Made by a program: the position numbers and the translations under genes
Shown: piece after piece, positions 31,720-43,103 of the stretch
How the letters are laid out: each line of letters opens with the position of its first letter
Numbering within the stretch: the first letter of the stretch is position 1
Notes under the pieces: model-generated
Database searches by the model: none
Seen by the model: only the letters and a program-made list of their open reading frames with translations
What the model was told of the DNA's origin: nothing
NCBI RefSeq assembly: GCF_037126465.1
Contig: NC_088201.1
Span: forward strand, 196,114,403 to 196,178,402
Source: Ornithodoros turicata
Lineage: Eukaryota; Arthropoda; Arachnida; Ixodida; Argasidae
Direction of reading: 5' to 3'
DNA: 64,000 bases

Positions 31720-34700
31720 GTATTCAAGAACTCTAAAAGGACACTACAGTTAAGATAGCCGTTATTGTGTGTGGGCAGAGGGAGATCTCGTATCCGACTT
31801 CGAGTCGTGTTTGTGACGTTGTGTGCCCCGTGTGTGCCCTTCGTCGCCCCCTGTCTCGGGGTTTTGCCATTATGATCCTCCCAGAAAATGTTTCAATGTT
31901 GCAAGGTTGACGTTAATAGAGGCCATCACGTTGTTCACCTTTAAAACGCGACGCTTGTTTGCCCTTCTGACATTCATATAAATTAAATAATACGCCAAGA
32001 TTCAAAACCCCGTGTAGCATTCTTTTCATACATCCGCCCTTCTTTCTCCAACATGGATAGAACAGAGGAAAGGGTAATAAAACCACATGACCACAACAGT
32101 AATAGTACCCGCAATCTCTTTCGATACGATTGATACCAACACGCGTATAGCTCTGAAGCTGGAAGTATAATGTCGCGGACAGCGAAAAAAATAATAATAA
32201 TAAATAAAGGCCCACACACGAATGGAGTGCTACTGGAAATTCAAAATCAGCCCCACTAGGGTTCATTTTCAAATTACCTTCCTTTATTTCATTTTTTCAT
32301 TTGTTACCATTGTCCCCTTAATTGACAACAACTACATGAATGACGATGGGATGAGGTGATTCACGGCAGCACGTGCGGTAATTAAAAAAAATTACTGCCC
32401 ATTGTTTATTTCTTGCATTATTCCATAGACACCTCTGGGGTTGCTGCCATTTCGGGTATCCAAAAATGAAAACAAAAACAAAAAAAACAGTCATAGATAG
32501 GCCAGTATTTCTTGCAGCCGACCACAGCAAACAATTCCATCATCACCACCCTCAGTTCATAACAACAAATGCCACACGGTAACGAGTAGGGAGATTGCCC
32601 ATAAGAGAAATATATCAAAGCCGAGGATAATTCAGGTTGATTTTATAAGTTTGATTTTAGATTAAGATGGTGTGTACAAGTACATAGAAGGCTGTGCTAT
32701 TGCAACAATAATATTTTACGTTGACGGAAAGGTAATATGGATAGTAATAAACGAAAGCAGAATCATATGAAATAGTGTTGCACATAAAAGCGAAAGGAGA
32801 AATGTAACATGAAATTCACGAGTGCTTTCCTACACGCGAACTGCAAATTCCTGGATACGTAAATGCGCACTTTTTCTCTTTCTTACTTTTATTTTTCGTG
32901 CTAATTTCGTATTAATTTTACGTGCCATAAAGTTCGTCACCCACGCTGTTTATCCTTCAGATGGACAAACGCGTTTAACGATATGTTTGTAACGTTAACG
33001 TACTCGTGACCAGTGACTTTGCTCAGAATCGTGCACCCTTTGTTATCTCAACGTCAAGTTAGGTTAGGTTAGGCTAGGTAAGTTTTTGCTAGGTTAGGTT
33101 ACGGTAGTCCAGTGTAGGTTGCGAGTAATTATCCGCCTTTGGCGTTTCTGATGGTGAACAATTGTACGAGTGGCCGGAAGGGACAGCACCACAACAAGTA
33201 TGACGCGAAAATAAACTACTGTAAAATGTTATCAGATTATAAAATGCACAGTTGCGTGCGTGAAACTAATACCCCTGTCACACGACAAACCGAATGGTAT
33301 TCCCATCGAATGACAAACGCACCGAATGTCATTCGTTTGTCTTACATCGAGCTACACGAAGAAACAGAACGTCATTCGCAAGTGATGTCACGATAGCGGT
33401 TCCGAACGCGCTTGCCAATAATGATAAGCCTTTTGGCCAGTTTCTTCGAAGCGAAGGGGAATCACATTGCTAGGCTTGAATTTGATAACTTCCTTTGTCG
33501 TGTCATCTTCGTTGAGTTCATCCAATGTACTTAAACTCGCTATTTTTATGTGTCGGGTACCGTGTATCGTATCGTGCAGCATCTCGCATACGATTGACAC
33601 TCAATGGGAACAGAGTATAGCTTCGAAATGTTAAAAACAGGAAGAGATGAATTATCTATTTATTATTTACTATGATACAAGCTTTCGCCCAGAGCCCTTC
33701 TTGAGAATAAAGACTAGTGGGACGGGGAAAAGCGGGAACAAAAAGTAAATGGTCGAAGAATGTTCCAAGCGCTCAGCGTATTTGGGTCAGGTAGCTATGG
33801 ATGTTGAGTTCGAAAACCGGTTAAGTGTATATGCCTGTCTGTCTTGCATGGGAAGACCTTGAGTTTTGAGAAACAATGCTGACCAGTGGTTGTTAGTGGA
33901 ATTTTGCGATTTGGAATGATTCCTGATTTTCGTCTTTTGTTGCTATCCGTAACGTTTGACTGTCTGATGAAAATTTTATGTGTGTCGTAAAATCATTTTC
34001 CAGCAGTAGAAATGTGCAGTACGAACATGTGTGGAAACCTGAAGTTTTTTTGAAGGCTGTAAATTACTTATAGTATTATTTTCTCTATCATTCTACACAT
34101 CCCATGCATACTGTGCAAAGTCAACAGATGCACTTAGAACATTTATTCTGTGTCTGTGAAACTGCGAAGGGGTTTACGCCGAAACATTCAAAAATGCACT
34201 CTTAAAAAAACACCCGTGAAAAATCCACGCCGCAAATAAACACTGCGAAAATAAATCGTAGTTAGGCTTAAAGAGGGAATGTCCCGAATGCTAATTCAAA
34301 GCGATACATATGTTTGCCATGCAACGCACAATTCGAACGTTTCTTAATGACATTTCTAGCGTTATTAATGCTGTGTCATCTAAGAGGAGCTGGAAAAATT
34401 GAACTATCCAGCTTCACATTGCAGAAGACGACGCTCGTATGAATGCAGGAATAGCAATGAATTCGAACACCAACATGCTGTTCCGACACGTCCACCCTGC
34501 TAAGCATAACGGCCGCTAAAATGTGAATTTCATTCGCTAAAAGGACATACATTTTATAGTGCACTGGAAATAAATATCTCGTTTTATGTAGGAAAATTCC
34601 AACAACAACTCATAGTGTTTGAACATCGTAGTTCACAACAACACTTCTACGACAACACTGCCGCATTTTGTATTAAAGCGGCGCAGATGGCAAACCAACT

Positions 34701-34800
34701 GAAATTTGTGAATATAGCCGCTAATGCACGAAGACGCATGATATATTCCACTTATAACTTGCATCCGCCACATGGCATCACTGAAGCACATCACTAAATC
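31720..34800. other. interior of the 29.6-35.3 kb structure, mostly non-coding
   Basis: AT-rich with no recognised gene. A few TTAGG units (GTTAGGTTAGGTTAGG near 33056-33080) are a short interstitial match to the arthropod telomere repeat. Confidence 0.35.
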
Positions 34801-34829
34801 ACAGTATTCTTGTGTTTTATCGACGCAAA

Positions 34830-35275
34830 GCTACAGCAAAACAGCGCAAGCGGCCATCTTAGGCAACCACAAACAAGTTATACCATTATAATGCAGTATA
34901 CCTTCCCTGGCGGAGCAGGTTGCCAACGAGGTTTTGCGGAATGCAGAGGTATAAAAAAATAACCCTGAAGGTATAAACGTGGAACATAATACTGCTTTTA
35001 TACCTACTGACAGCGCGCAAGGTATATCGTTGCAACATGACACTTATTTATACCATTTGAAAGGTATACATATAGCCCTTATGCTCTAAACGACGTGACA
35101 AAACCCTCCTTTGCACCCCGTTTATCCCTTTTTAGCACCATTTTGGCTGACAGTGTATGTGTCTTATCAATGTTCTTCAGTTTCACAAATCTGTTCAAGG
35201 CCTTCCACCTACCCGTCCACCCCTATAGCACTCGACTTTCAGTACATTGTGCTGCTTGGGACTTCAATTGTAGCG
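34830..35275 (-). repeat. right arm with degenerate GGTATA repeats
   Basis: GGTATA/TATACC motifs recur, and the outer part matches the left arm at 29555-29612 in inverted orientation. Together the arms bound a structure of about 5.7 kb. Confidence 0.65.
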
Positions 35276-35477
35276 GGACTCGCCTTCTTTTTACGTGAAG
35301 CAGTAGAATTGAGATGACTAAAAAGGAGCGGCATTATTATAGAAAAAAAAATAAGCATTTCCCCGTCACTATTTTACCAATGTGGTTACACTGCGAATTC
35401 TCGAGCGTTTTCCTTCAGGAAAAGGTTGAATTAACAAAACACACATGAACTTCGCAGAATGCGCCGATATAGTCACA

Positions 35478-36090
35478 GTAGAGTCCTGCACGGCCCGCGG
35501 CACCTGCGGGTGGCCCGCACGTTGCTGCCGGTGTAGGTTTTTCGTGTAGCGGGTAGCGGCGGGTCGGGGCGAGGAGTCATTGTTGAGTGCGGAGCAGGGC
35601 AGCGGTCCGGTGCCGTCGATGCATTTTACCAAAACACTATTAGAAAGTCACACTGAGTCCCTCAATTCGTTCGGCGTCTGTGCTGCAGCACTCGAAACAT
35701 GAAGGAAAACGTTGCTGACAAGGGCGGATCAAACGTTCACATTGTTAGTGTACAACAGCTCCTGTGTGTCCCTTTTTGTCCATGTCTTGTTCCGTAGCAC
35801 CATGCCTGAAGCCAGAAACCAACACACATTTGCACCTTTTCCTCCTACAAGAAACCATACACACAGACATATATAATCATCACCAGGGGGTACTCTAAGT
35901 TTACTCATCAACGTTCATCGGGTAGCGGGCCGGATGCGGGTGAGCTTTTGGAAAAAAAATATGCGAGCTGCGTGCGAACCCGGGTCTCAGTTTGTAACGG
36001 GACGTGGGTTGCGTGTGGGCTGCAGATTTGAACCTGCGGGTAGGGTCGGATGCGGGTCAGATAATGCTCACCCGCGGAGGACTATACTGG
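35478..36090. mobile_element. GC-rich hAT-like non-autonomous element
   Basis: It begins CAGTAGAGTCCTGCACGGCCCGCGG and ends with the near complement CACCCGCGGAGGACTATACTG; both ends are rich in GCGGGT and CCGCA strings. The ends resemble the CAG-type hAT termini. I could not fix an 8-bp duplication. No coding capacity. Confidence 0.5.
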
Positions 36091-37585
36091 GAAGCGCGAT
36101 CTGAACTCGTCACAATCCCGAAATCCTGTCCCGGAGTCCCGGGAATGAACCTCACCATGAGCGACATCGGCTGTGTTGTACTGCTACACCACTCTCGACT
36201 GTGTCCTTCCACAATACCCGAATAATTTAGAACTATGAAGGAATCAACCCAGACCAAGTTGTTTAGGAACGACATTCAGCATGTTAGTTTCTTTGCCCTA
36301 CACATCGACAGCTGAACAGCCCAGCCACAAAACATGTCGCCATTCACAATCGCATTGTAGTTTATCTAATATTTTCGGCGAGTCATTGCTGATATTGTGC
36401 AAACGTACACACTGGAAGACTCTGGAAGCACACAATTACTAGTATATGATAGCCACAATGAAACGCAAGGAGCCAAGGACAGAGTTTTGACGCCCTGTGG
36501 AAACTTGGCAATGCATTGTAGGAATGTGGACGGTCCCCAAATTTCCACAGCACGGAGATCAAACATGCGTTTAACCAAGAAGTATTTAAAAAAATTCAAA
36601 AAGTTTGTCATCAAAGAGCTCGTTACAGAGGGCGTGAAAGAAAAAAGGTTTGGAGCCGCCAGCTGATCTTAAGAAATTAATGGTTTTATTTCGCGGTTCC
36701 CACGCACCTAACGTATAACGGATACGGCACGAGGGTGTCGACGTCTGTGGAACAACAGGAGCTCTACCCTTGCAGAGCAGAGGTCACTGAGAACGGCCGA
36801 GCCAACGCCACTTAGATAAAGAAAGCCTGCGCATTGCCTCCTCTCCCTCCCTCGCTATGTGAATATATAAAGCCAGAATTCGTCTGCTATTACGATTCAC
36901 CGTTCTGCGAATTCAAGAACTCGCAAATGATTGCACATCACCTGTAACCTGCAGACCTAAATATTTAGACAAAAAGCGCAAGTGCAATCAGTTTTGAGAA
37001 AGACTGAGACCGTTTGGCGCTTTATTTCCAAGTTTTACCATTTTGTACGCGGGGACTTTCAATGACAACTCGCAGACGACGGTGGTTCTTCTCCATGGCC
37101 ACAACCGCTGAAACCACGTGCGTGACTGGCTGCGGCCGTTGAAAACACGATCCTGACTGGCTGACCCTTGATTGTTACGTCACGTCAACGAGCGCACAGG
37201 CTTTCTGCATCTAGGTGGTGTTGCCCGAGGGAGCGGACGAGGTGAGAGTGACGGCCCACGTTACGGACTCGCTGGGAGGCTTAGAGACTCTGTCTGGCGC
37301 CGATAGGGACGTTCGCCTAGAGTTTGGCAGCGCGACACCCGCGCTGCCTCTCTCTCCTGATGGTACTGGGAGGAAAAGTTTCAGAGTGGACTCGACAGAC
37401 GAAGAATACATTACATTACATGCGCGAATAGATTACATGCGCTGTGCACGGTATTGCACTTGTTTCGGTGCAATATCTGAGAATGTACGGCCCGGGGAAC
37501 GATAAAAATAAAAGCCTAAATCACGTCACTGTTATTAAATGCACGAACTGCAAAAAAGACACCGGAGCGCACCTGTATTATACCT
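36091..37585. other. non-coding
   Basis: No gene was recognised. Frames at 36397-36666 and 37215-37505 are open but show no domain. Confidence 0.3.
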
Positions 37586-37589
37586 GTTT

Positions 37590-37749
37590 TTATTCTCTTT
37601 TTTTTTACATTCAAACTGAAGCTGATGGATGTGTGATTCTGCAAGCTTATCAACTTGAGCTGTTCTGCCTTTGTATCTTCTTCGTGCCCCACGCTCAGGT
37701 TTTTTTCATCATAAATTTCGTCCACCAGCTCGCCTGTGTCTACGCCATT
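37590..37749 (-). pseudogene. exon related to the unidentified gene at 31 kb
   Basis: After a CATTCTGTCAT acceptor side identical to that of the 31300-31369 exon, the minus frame reads NGVDTGELVDEIYDEKNL against NGVGAGLLVDKLHNVKAG. The rest is acidic and diverges. It shows the 31-kb gene is duplicated or belongs to a repeated element. Confidence 0.45.
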
Positions 37750-38601
37750 CTGTCATACACGTAGAGCTATGTCTCGGTTGCCTAGTACTATGTGAAAATC
37801 ATCAGTAATTGGGATTATGCATTTATTTTTTAAATTATTAATTACATATTGTACAGATATAGGTGGAACAAATTCCTAAATAGCGAGTGCTTGGCAAGCA
37901 TAGAAGTATAAGATGTCACGAGTGCATGTGATCCCCAAAATCATCATACCCACGCAGGATCCAGTGGGAGTCATTGCAATTGGTACTTGGATTATGAAAG
38001 TTGTGTTGTACTTGAGGCATGTCTCTCATTAAGTTAGGTCTCATTCACACTCTGTCAAAAGTGTCTCAAAGTTAATAATCTCAGCCGCAGGGGCATCTAA
38101 CTTCTTCTTCTGATGACTGTTGTGATCTGACTCCCATATTCCTCTCTTCCCAAACAGTCACGGATATCTGACAAGTGGTAGCTTTGGTTGGAGTAAGCAA
38201 AGGGGGAAAAGAAAGAATGTGACGCCCATAAAAAGAGCCAACTACTGGCTGCTGACAAACATTCGTAGCGCTCGTTCCATTCATTTCAGGTTTCGCTCAG
38301 TGCTAGTACAGCTACGGTACCTGGGAGGCACATTTTACCCGTATTTCGAGACTGTCTGATAATATTCTGCCTTGCGCCGAAAACGCGCGCTGTTGACGGT
38401 TTCCCTTCTTCCGACTTGATGGGAAAACAGTCCTCGGTCACTTATACCTTATTCAAAAACGTAACACAACTTGGTCATTCTGACACAACACATACCATGT
38501 GCGCGATGAGAGAACACGCTACTTTGGAAAACTTAGCACAGTCGCCACAAGTGGCGCTGACTGCCGTAAACAGGAGCGCCCTCTTGCCCTGCTGAACAGC
38601 C

Positions 38602-40320
38602 CTATGAGCGGACGGGGGCGATGATGCGTGAAGGTGGGTGATCTTGGAAGGCGGGCTTAAGACGGTCAATGGAGGCCGACTGGGTTGTACAAAGAACGTC
38701 GATAATGAAGGTCTTGGGACCTCGTCGGATCACTTTATAGGGTCCAGAATAGGGAGGCTCTAGAGAGCGGCCAATGCGACACTTTCGCAAAAAAATGTGT
38801 GCCGATGAGTGCAGGCTGGGCTGTACCAATAAGGACCGTGAAGCTGAGGCGCGGGTCGGTGTAAAGCGGATGGCCGCAAAAGCTCGGCGAACGCGAGTGA
38901 GAAAAGAAGAAGCATTCTCGGCAGAGACGGCTGGCGTGAAGTCGAGGAGGAGAGCCGTACACCAACTAAGCCGAAGAGCAGGCGAGGTTGGGCTTCACGG
39001 CGGAACGTATGCCGAGGAAGACGACGGGCAGCATATCGGCACATCGGGTGCGCTTGTCGTGAGCCATGATGGCCTGCTCCATGTGCCGATGAAAGCGCTA
39101 GACCAAGACATTGCTGTAAGCCGAAGTTCGGATACCCGTGCTACCCACAAAGAGAGTTAAAGCCTTGAAGAGGCGACTTTTGAATTTTGGGCCCTTGTCC
39201 TTCACAACCTCTTGAGGGACGCCAGAGCGGGAAATCCGTGTTCCGAGGAATGTGCGCGACGGTATCTGCGGTGGCGTCAGCTATGGGCGCCGCTTCAGGT
39301 CATCGCGTAATCAATCTACGCACGTCAGTAGGTAGCGTGCCCACGATGTTCAGGTGTACCCTTGAGAAACGGTCCGTGCGAGATAGAAGAGTGCCAAGGG
39401 GCGTGACAGTGTGGCGATGACATTTCGAGAGCTGACACGGTGTACAGGCGCGCACCCAGAGACGGATGTCCTTTCGCGCACCCGGACATATGGAACGCCG
39501 AAGAATCATAATGGTGGAGGCACACACACACAAGGGTGGGCTAAGAAATGAGTGCTGTCGAAGAAAGGGACGAAGGGCACAGGACAGGACTGGTGTGCGG
39601 CTCCGGAGGATCGAGTACCGATATTGCGCAGCCAGGAAAGTGACGTCTCTCAGCTTGCGGCTGGTCTTCTGCGAGACAGCAGGGTGCTGCATCTCGGGAT
39701 CGCTTGTTTTTCTTGAGCAAGACGAGTAAATGTAAGAACTGCAGGCTGCCGGACCGACCGCTTCAACCCGGCTGATTGTGTCGGCAATGATGTTGGCAGT
39801 ACCCTTAATGTGTCGAATGTCGGTGGAAATCTCGGTAATGTACGCTAAGTGGCGAGTTTCGTGCGGGCAGTACCTCTAACTAGCTGAGGTGAAAGCGTCG
39901 ACCAGGGTGCTATGGTCAGTCCAGGTCACAAACCTCAGAACCTTCAAGAAGTGCCTGAAATGCCGGACAGCGGAATATGCGACGAGAGGTTCCCTAGCGG
40001 GATTCCGTAACGGAAGGCTTCCGGGATAAGAAGGCGAGTGTGGCTACAACGCCGTCCAACACTTGCTGGAGAGCCGCTCCGATGGAGTTGTCGGAGGTGT
40101 TCACGAGGAGCGATGTGGGAAGGGTTCGGGTGAGGGAAACTCCTCCTTTTCCACCAGCGAAAAAGAGAGACGAACAAAAATACGAGCCTTATCTCCGGCT
40201 GCCTTGTCCACCAACCCTGACCGAGCAATTTCTTTTTCTGTTTGTGCACCACCAATCACGTCGATCTTAAGCTGAGTTACAGTGGATATGTGGTCCAAGT
40301 ATCCAACGAATTCCATTGCA
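38602..40320 (-). pseudogene. pol: gypsy-like Pol remnant: RNase H, integrase, C terminus
   Basis: On the minus strand in several frames: an RNase H piece (AVRHFRHFLKVLRF, TWTDHSTLVDAF near 39880-39990), the integrase zinc-binding end (WVRACTPCQLSKCHRHT near 39440) followed by RVHLNIVGTLPT, and the Pol C terminus (RRSLEPPYSGPYKV, then SIDRLKPAF near 38650-38790). The order is right for Ty3/gypsy. Multiple frameshifts; the catalytic core of integrase is not readable. Confidence 0.75.
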
Positions 40321-40632
40321 CGTTTAAAAGTGAGACGCCACTAATTAACGAAGTGTCGCGTTTTGCCCCACGAGTGTCGCCCTGTTAAAAACATTCCCTC
40401 TTAAAAACGGGAGAAGCGAATCTCTTGAAAGTTTGTGGAAGGTTAGACGGATAACCAACGGTAATAACTAAACGCGTAGCTTAATACAGGCCGCATCAGT
40501 GCTTGAACTACACTGTACCGAAAAAAGTACTGTGCCAAAATTCGTGTAGTTTCGACCGCTGTGTTATTTACCAAGGCTCAGTTCACTTTTTTTCGTCTCT
40601 GCTTGGGGCACACCAAAATCGTCGTCTTTATG

Positions 40633-41256
40633 TTAAAGGGACTATGAAATTTCCCGAAATCCCATACTTTTTTTCGATGGAAACTGTTCTTCCCGCAGAG
40701 AAACTAATATGCCACAAATTTTTCCGGACGAAATCGCTCCACTCTGCGAGGAGCGCGCGCTGGAAATGTCTCTTCCGCGTTCCTCCTCTCCCGCGCATAT
40801 TTCCCTGCCGATGGTGTAACTGTACGGACCGCACTTCGGTTCCCCGTTACGTCACCGGTGTTGCACAATGGCAAGTAATGCCGCGAGCTCGCGCTGTGGC
40901 TGCCGCCACTGCCGAAATCTGCCGATCACGCGAAAGCTGCTGTCATGGAGATTTCCACTCCCGATGAACGCATACGCGGGATCCTACGGCGCATGCTCCT
41001 GGCGGGATTCCTCGGCCCGGCCACACGTCACGATGACGTGTTGCTGAGCCGGCCGTGGTCGCGTCAAGTTGCCCGTTGTGTCTCCGCTCGGCAGCTCGCC
41101 ACGGCGCGGCACTAGCTGTCCTCCCTTCGCCGCTCCGTTTAAATTAGCTCCCGAGAAATCCGCTCGCGCGACGAAAGTAAAATTTCGGTTCTACACTCAG
41201 AAAAATGTCTTCTTTCGAACGAAACGAAGAAAAAAATCGTTTTATAGTCCCTTTAA
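40633..41256. mobile_element. MITE with TTAA duplications
   Basis: TTAA at 40633 and 41253 brackets ends AGGGACTATGAAAT and its near complement. TTAA targets are used by piggyBac and Kolobok elements. Partial copies lie at 41394-41640 (left end) and 51300-51620 (right part, with GGCGTCATGGAGATTT and CGCGGCAGC shared), so it is a local family. Confidence 0.7.
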
Positions 41257-41393
41257 GTAGCAGGGTACATGTGGACGCCGACGTAACCGGAATATCTAAT
41301 CTCTATCACCGCACGTTTAAAAACAAGGTAGCACTAAGTGGCAAATTGCCGCGTTTTGCCCCGCTGTCCCCTATATTTTAGTTGTAAAGGAGG

Positions 41394-41760
41394 GTTAAAG
41401 GGACTACGAAATTTCCCGAAGCCCCATTATTTTTTTTTTCTGGAAACGGTTCTTCCCGCCGAGCAACTAATATGCCTAAAATTTTTCAGGGCGAAATCGC
41501 TCCACTGTGTGAGAAGCGTGCGCTTCAAGTTTCTCTTCCGTATTCCCCTCTCCCGCACGTATTCTCCTGTAGATCGAGCAACAGTGCCGTGCTGCTGGCC
41601 CCCGTTACGTCACCGGTATTGCGCAATGCCAAGCAACGCTGGTGCTGTGGTTCGGTGTTCTTGATCCCGAAATCCCGTAATTTCAGCATAATTTCACGTC
41701 CCGAAATCCCGGGATTTCTCAACGCCAAATCCCGGGATTTCGGGATTATAAATTTTGGCT
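41394..41760. repeat. truncated copy of the TTAA MITE joined to CCCGGGAT repeat
   Basis: 41394-41640 matches 40633-40860 in direct orientation. It then passes into AATCCCGGGATTT strings like those at 29005. Confidence 0.55.
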
Positions 41761-42099
41761 TTATTGGCAACAAATATTCGATGGTACGAGTGAAAGAGAA
41801 GGAACGGTGTCCAACCGACTTTTTGTTCCATGCAACACTTCCCCGAAAAATATTATTTGCAATCCGAAACGAACCAACCTAGTCGTCCACGACACTTTAC
41901 AACGACATTAGCTGCTGGCTCATGTGAACTACGGAAGCCATAGCGGAAAACAGCCCTCAAGTAGCATGAAACTCCCATGAAATCAGAAGGAGTCTTCCAA
42001 TCCTACAACAAGAAATATTGCAGAACCTCTCTCTCTCCGCAGGATATCTCTTTTTTTTTGTGCTTTTGATCCTCACGAATACGTATATTTGAAACGTCA

Positions 42100-42242
42100 A
42101 ATGTCAAATATAATGAGGGGAAAAAGGTCATTACAGAAACAAGTAAATGACACTAGACGTGTTTGAAATTCAAAATTACAGATTAACATGGCTTCCATGG
42201 CTGCACACAGTGTCCTCCGACGCTGCTCGCATCGTTCCATGA

Positions 42243-42283
<41 letters not shown>

Positions 42284-42300
42284 TTTATAGATAAAAATAA
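42100..42300. repeat. diverged unit of the 290-bp family next to (TA)n
   Basis: AGACGTGTTTGAAATTCAAA through ACATGGCTTCCATGGCTGCAC matches the end of the 290-bp tandem unit, followed by an inverted piece of the unit start (GCATCGTTCCATGAGTAT) and a (TA)n run at 42243-42280. Confidence 0.6.
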
Positions 42301-42304
42301 AGCT

Positions 42305-42420
42305 ATTCAATAAGGGTCAGAAGTGGAGACAGTGCTTCTACAGGACAAAGTATAAAATTTTATACCTTTTATACCTTGTCCTGTAGAAGCACTGTCTCCA
42401 CATCTGATCCTTATTGAATA
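42305..42420. repeat. palindrome (Penelope terminal fragments head to head)
   Basis: Arms of about 54 bp (ATTCAATAAGG...GGTATAAAA and complement) with a short loop. They share GACAGTGCTTCTACAGGAC-type sequence with the hammerhead-bearing palindrome at 54.5 kb in a degenerate form. Confidence 0.6.
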
Positions 42421-42623
42421 TCTTTATTTATTTTTTGTCGTCAACCGCATTCCTTTATTTCAACTTCTATATATATATATAAACAGCAAAAGACGAAAAA
42501 CAGCCGCGACGTGGATTATGAGCAAAAGGAAAGGGGACACAGCGACGGATTTGAGGTGTTAATAGAATACAAACAAAGGTTTATTTTACACAATTAAAAC
42601 ATTATTTAGGAAAATGGGGAAGT

Positions 42624-42661
42624 GTCGACGTTTCGGAGGGAAGCTCCTCCTTCTTCGGGAC
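42624..42661 (-). ncRNA. hammerhead-like motif in the Penelope 3' region
   Basis: The minus strand has GTC, CCGAAGA, a GGAGG/CCTCC stem with one unpaired A before it, GAAA, and CGTC then GAC. This is the layout of minimal Penelope hammerheads (3-bp stem I GTC/GAC, very short stem III), but position 4 is C instead of U, so cleavage would be weak or lost. Confidence 0.45.
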
Positions 42662-43103
42662 AGAAGAGGCAACAAGACTGTCCAAAGCCTTTATGGGTTC
42701 AGCTTGCTGACGTAATCTTGTGTATTCGCGCCACCTGGCGTTTGTCGGTGAGTCACGTTCTGGAAGGTTCGTTTGTCGTGTCCGGTGTGGTGTCACTGCC
42801 CTGACGTTCCGGGATCTTCTGAAGTCAGAGCTGGGGGTCATCGTCTTTCTTCCAAAGGCGTCGTCCGTGGTGAAATCATTATCTGGGAGTCCGGGGTATA
42901 GGTCATCGTATCTGGGAGCCTTAGGTGGCCTCCTCGGGAAGTCGTTGTTTGGGGCGTTGTTGTTCTCGTGGCCCTGTTGCTTCATCAATAGTCCACGTAA
43001 GGCCAAGTCATCTATCGGGTTTTTCCGTAGCATTGTCCGTAGTGCGGGGATGTCCTCCAGCCATATCTGAAAGAGAAGAAGAACAGGGCGACACGGAGGA
43101 TAG

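Noticed and set aside
33050..33110. Telomere or chromosome end
   Set aside because: Only a few TTAGG units, imperfect and interstitial.
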